NCBI GenBank assembly: GCA_019352875.1 | Contig: JAAAFW010000015.1 | Span: 1-64,000 of the forward strand | Source of the DNA: Pedobacter cryoconitis | Lineage (GTDB): Bacteria; Bacteroidota; Bacteroidia; Sphingobacteriales; Sphingobacteriaceae | DNA: 64,000 bases | Direction: 5' to 3' | Shown here: positions 62,294-64,000 of the stretch, one piece after another | Position numbering within the stretch: position 1 is the first letter of the stretch | Layout: every line of letters begins with the position of its first letter | Program-made: the position numbers and the translations under genes | The notes under the pieces: generated by a model | What the model saw: the letters and a program-made list of their open reading frames with translations, nothing else | The model's database searches: none | Told to the model about the DNA's origin: nothing

Positions 62294-63934
62294 ATGAGAA
62301 GAAGAGATTTTCTATATATGACCGGCCTGGGCCTGGGTGCATCGATGCTGGAAAGTGTTCCTGTTTTTGGAAGAGCGATCAGTATTGAAGAAGCACTAAC
62401 TCCGGTAGATGTGAAATTAAAAAAGCGCATGGCCGATGTAGCTTTGAATTCAGCTAAAAGTAAAGGAGCGACTTATGCTGATGTAAGAATTGGCCGGTAT
62501 CTCAATCAGGTGGTCGCCACCCGGGAAAAACAAGTACAAAATATTGCGAATACTGAATCTTATGGATTAGGCGTTCGTGTGATCGCAAATGGAAGCTGGG
62601 GTTTTGCCGCAACAGATAACCTGAGTGACGACAGCATTGCAGCAGCAGCTGCTGCTGCCGTAGCGATTGCGAAAGGAAACTCTAAGCTACTGACAGAACC
62701 TGTTCAGCTTGCACCACAGCAGGGCTTTGGAGAAGTAAGCTGGAAAACCCCTTTTGAAGTTAATGCATTTGAAGTACCTATTAAAGAAAAGGTAGATTTG
62801 TTACTTAACGTAAACAGTGAGGCACTGAAGGGCGGAGCAAAGTATGTAAACTCCAACTTGTTTATGGTTAATGAACAGAAGTATTTCGCGTCAACAGACG
62901 GGTCCTATATAGACCAGGATATCCATCGTCTATGGCCAACCTTCACCGTTACTAAAATTGATTCGGCAGGTGGTAAATTTGAGACCAGAACTGCAATGAG
63001 CTCGCCTATGGGAATGGGATTTGAATACCTCACTCCGAAAGACAGTGAGAAGATCAAAGGCGGTCCGGTAACCATGTACAAAAAGCGTTATGATATGCTG
63101 GAAGACGTGAGAGAAGCTACAGTACATGTAGAAGAAAAGCTTAAAGCAAAACCAGTACAGCCAGGTAAATATGATCTGGTATTAGACCCGACCCACTTAT
63201 TCCTGACTATCCACGAATCCGTTGGCCACCCGACAGAGCTTGACCGCGTATTGGGTTACGAGGCGAACTTTGCCGGCACAAGCTTCCTGACACTAGATAA
63301 ATGGGAAAGCAAGAAGTTCAACTTCGGTAGTAAACAAGTAAATGTTATAGCAGATAAAACAGAACAAGGCTCGCTGGGCGCGGTAGGTTATGATGACGAA
63401 GGTGTGAAGTGCGGTAAGTGGGATATTATCAAAGATGGTATCCTTGTTAATTATCAGACGATCCGTGACCAGGCACATATACTAGGATTAAAGGCTTCGC
63501 AAGCTTGCTGTTATGCAGACAGCTGGGATAGTATCCAGTTTCAGCGTATGCCGAACGTTTCTCTGGCACCTGGAAAAGCGCCTTTAAGTGCTGCAGATAT
63601 GGTTAAAAATGTAGAAAAAGGCATTTATATGTTTGGTAGAAATTCATATTCCATAGACCAGCAGCGTTATAATTTCCAGTTCAGCGGACAGTTAGCCTAT
63701 GAAATTAAGGAAGGTAAGATTGTTGGAATGCTTAAAGACGCATCTTATCAGTCCAATACTCAGGAGTTCTGGAATTCATGTACACAATTATGTGGACAGG
63801 AAGACTATAGGCTCGGAGGTACATTCTCAGATGGTAAAGGCCAGCCAGGGCAGGCCAGTGCCGTTTCTCACGGTTGTCCTACATCCCGTTTTAATGGGGT
63901 AAACGTAATAAATACCGGAAGACAACTAGGTTAA
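62294..63934 (+). CDS. TldD-like putative metalloprotease, second copy, with Tat signal
   Basis: A 546-aa paralogue of the protein encoded at 59249-60883, aligning along the whole length. The N-terminus MRRRDFLYMTGLGLGASMLES is a convincing Tat signal (RRxFL) with a small hydrophobic core. The HExxxH motif is HESVGHPTELD at 307-317. The start is the ATG at 62294, since a TTG at 62252 would add a non-conserved basic stretch (KKKNKH). It has no second TldE gene downstream within the window, so both TldD copies may share one partner. Confidence 0.92.
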   Translation: MRRRDFLYMTGLGLGASMLESVPVFGRAISIEEALTPVDVKLKKRMADVALNSAKSKGATYADVRIGRYLNQVVATREKQVQNIANTESYGLGVRVIANGSWGFAATDNLSDDSIAAAAAAAVAIAKGNSKLLTEPVQLAPQQGFGEVSWKTPFEVNAFEVPIKEKVDLLLNVNSEALKGGAKYVNSNLFMVNEQKYFASTDGSYIDQDIHRLWPTFTVTKIDSAGGKFETRTAMSSPMGMGFEYLTPKDSEKIKGGPVTMYKKRYDMLEDVREATVHVEEKLKAKPVQPGKYDLVLDPTHLFLTIHESVGHPTELDRVLGYEANFAGTSFLTLDKWESKKFNFGSKQVNVIADKTEQGSLGAVGYDDEGVKCGKWDIIKDGILVNYQTIRDQAHILGLKASQACCYADSWDSIQFQRMPNVSLAPGKAPLSAADMVKNVEKGIYMFGRNSYSIDQQRYNFQFSGQLAYEIKEGKIVGMLKDASYQSNTQEFWNSCTQLCGQEDYRLGGTFSDGKGQPGQASAVSHGCPTSRFNGVNVINTGRQLG

Positions 63935-63960
63935 AATCCATCTTCCTTATTTAAACACCG

Positions 63961-64000
63961 ATCCGGTACAGGTAATTTGAAACCTGTACCGGATTTTTTT
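63961..64000 (+). terminator. Rho-independent terminator of the TldD cluster
   Basis: ATCCGGTACAGGT (63961-63973) pairs perfectly with ACCTGTACCGGAT (63982-63994) around an 8-nt loop, followed by T residues to the end of the window. It closes the MoxR to TldD cluster 26 nt after the last stop codon. Confidence 0.93.

Noticed and set aside
1..64000. CRISPR arrays, tRNA genes, insertion sequences or prophage
   Set aside because: No regularly spaced direct repeats, cloverleaf-like sequences, transposase, integrase or phage structural genes were seen.

Overview
The window looks like a chromosomal segment of a Bacteroidota bacterium, most likely a Sphingobacteriaceae member of the Pedobacter type. 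The reasons are three SusC/SusD pairs, a FecI/FecR pair coupled to an STN-bearing SusC, Bacteroidota promoters (TTTG, 19-20 nt, TAnnTTTG) with very short leaders, BtuG-like surface lipoproteins, and families typical of the phylum (DUF4142, DUF1080, DUF4175, DUF4159). No tRNA, rRNA, CRISPR array, phage gene or insertion sequence is visible. This genus-level guess is from gene content only.

Layout. (1) 0.1-3.6 kb: DNA repair pair, three-domain LigD followed by an AlkB-like dioxygenase. (2) 3.7-10.6 kb: housekeeping and envelope genes: an Old Yellow Enzyme, a DUF4142 lipoprotein, a YccF membrane protein, signal peptidase II, a secreted beta-propeller, an S9 peptidase and a small secreted unknown. 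(3) 10.6-15 kb: a leftward operon of outer-membrane porin, ATPase with CBS domains, permease and binding protein for glycine betaine-type solutes, with a near-consensus promoter. (4) 15.2-20.1 kb: purL, then a lipoprotein resembling the non-catalytic domain of M35 metallopeptidases, then a second DUF4142 lipoprotein. (5) 20.2-28.3 kb: a leftward SusCD pair without a local regulator, divergent from a DUF1080 (3-keto-disaccharide hydrolase-like) protein, then an exported amidohydrolase and a DoxX-like protein. (6) 28.4-33.9 kb: an Fpg/Nei glycosylase lacking the zinc finger, then a cobalamin riboswitch controlling a BtuB-like receptor and two tandem BtuG-like lipoproteins. (7) 33.9-35.7 kb: peptidase E and an unknown protein with protein-kinase-like motifs. 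(8) 35.9-51 kb: FecI-type sigma factor, FecR-type anti-sigma, then SusC-SusD-M14 carboxypeptidase and a second, paralogous SusC-SusD. Both SusC genes carry the same 14-mer, in a larger conserved box, about 100 nt upstream of the start codon, which suggests that one sigma factor serves both. (9) 51.1-64 kb: DUF4159 divergent from MoxR, DUF58, BatA-like, DUF4175, unknown membrane protein, TldD, TldE/PmbA and TldD.

The best candidate for an undescribed system is region 9. A MoxR/DUF58/BatA-type chaperone and membrane cluster runs directly into two TldD-like putative metalloproteases that carry Tat-like signal peptides, plus one TldE partner. TldD/TldE in Enterobacteria are cytoplasmic, so an exported set tied to a MoxR module suggests envelope peptide processing. 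The neighbouring peptide-type uptake region (two SusCD pairs around an M14 peptidase under one sigma/anti-sigma pair) may be functionally related, but that link is inference.
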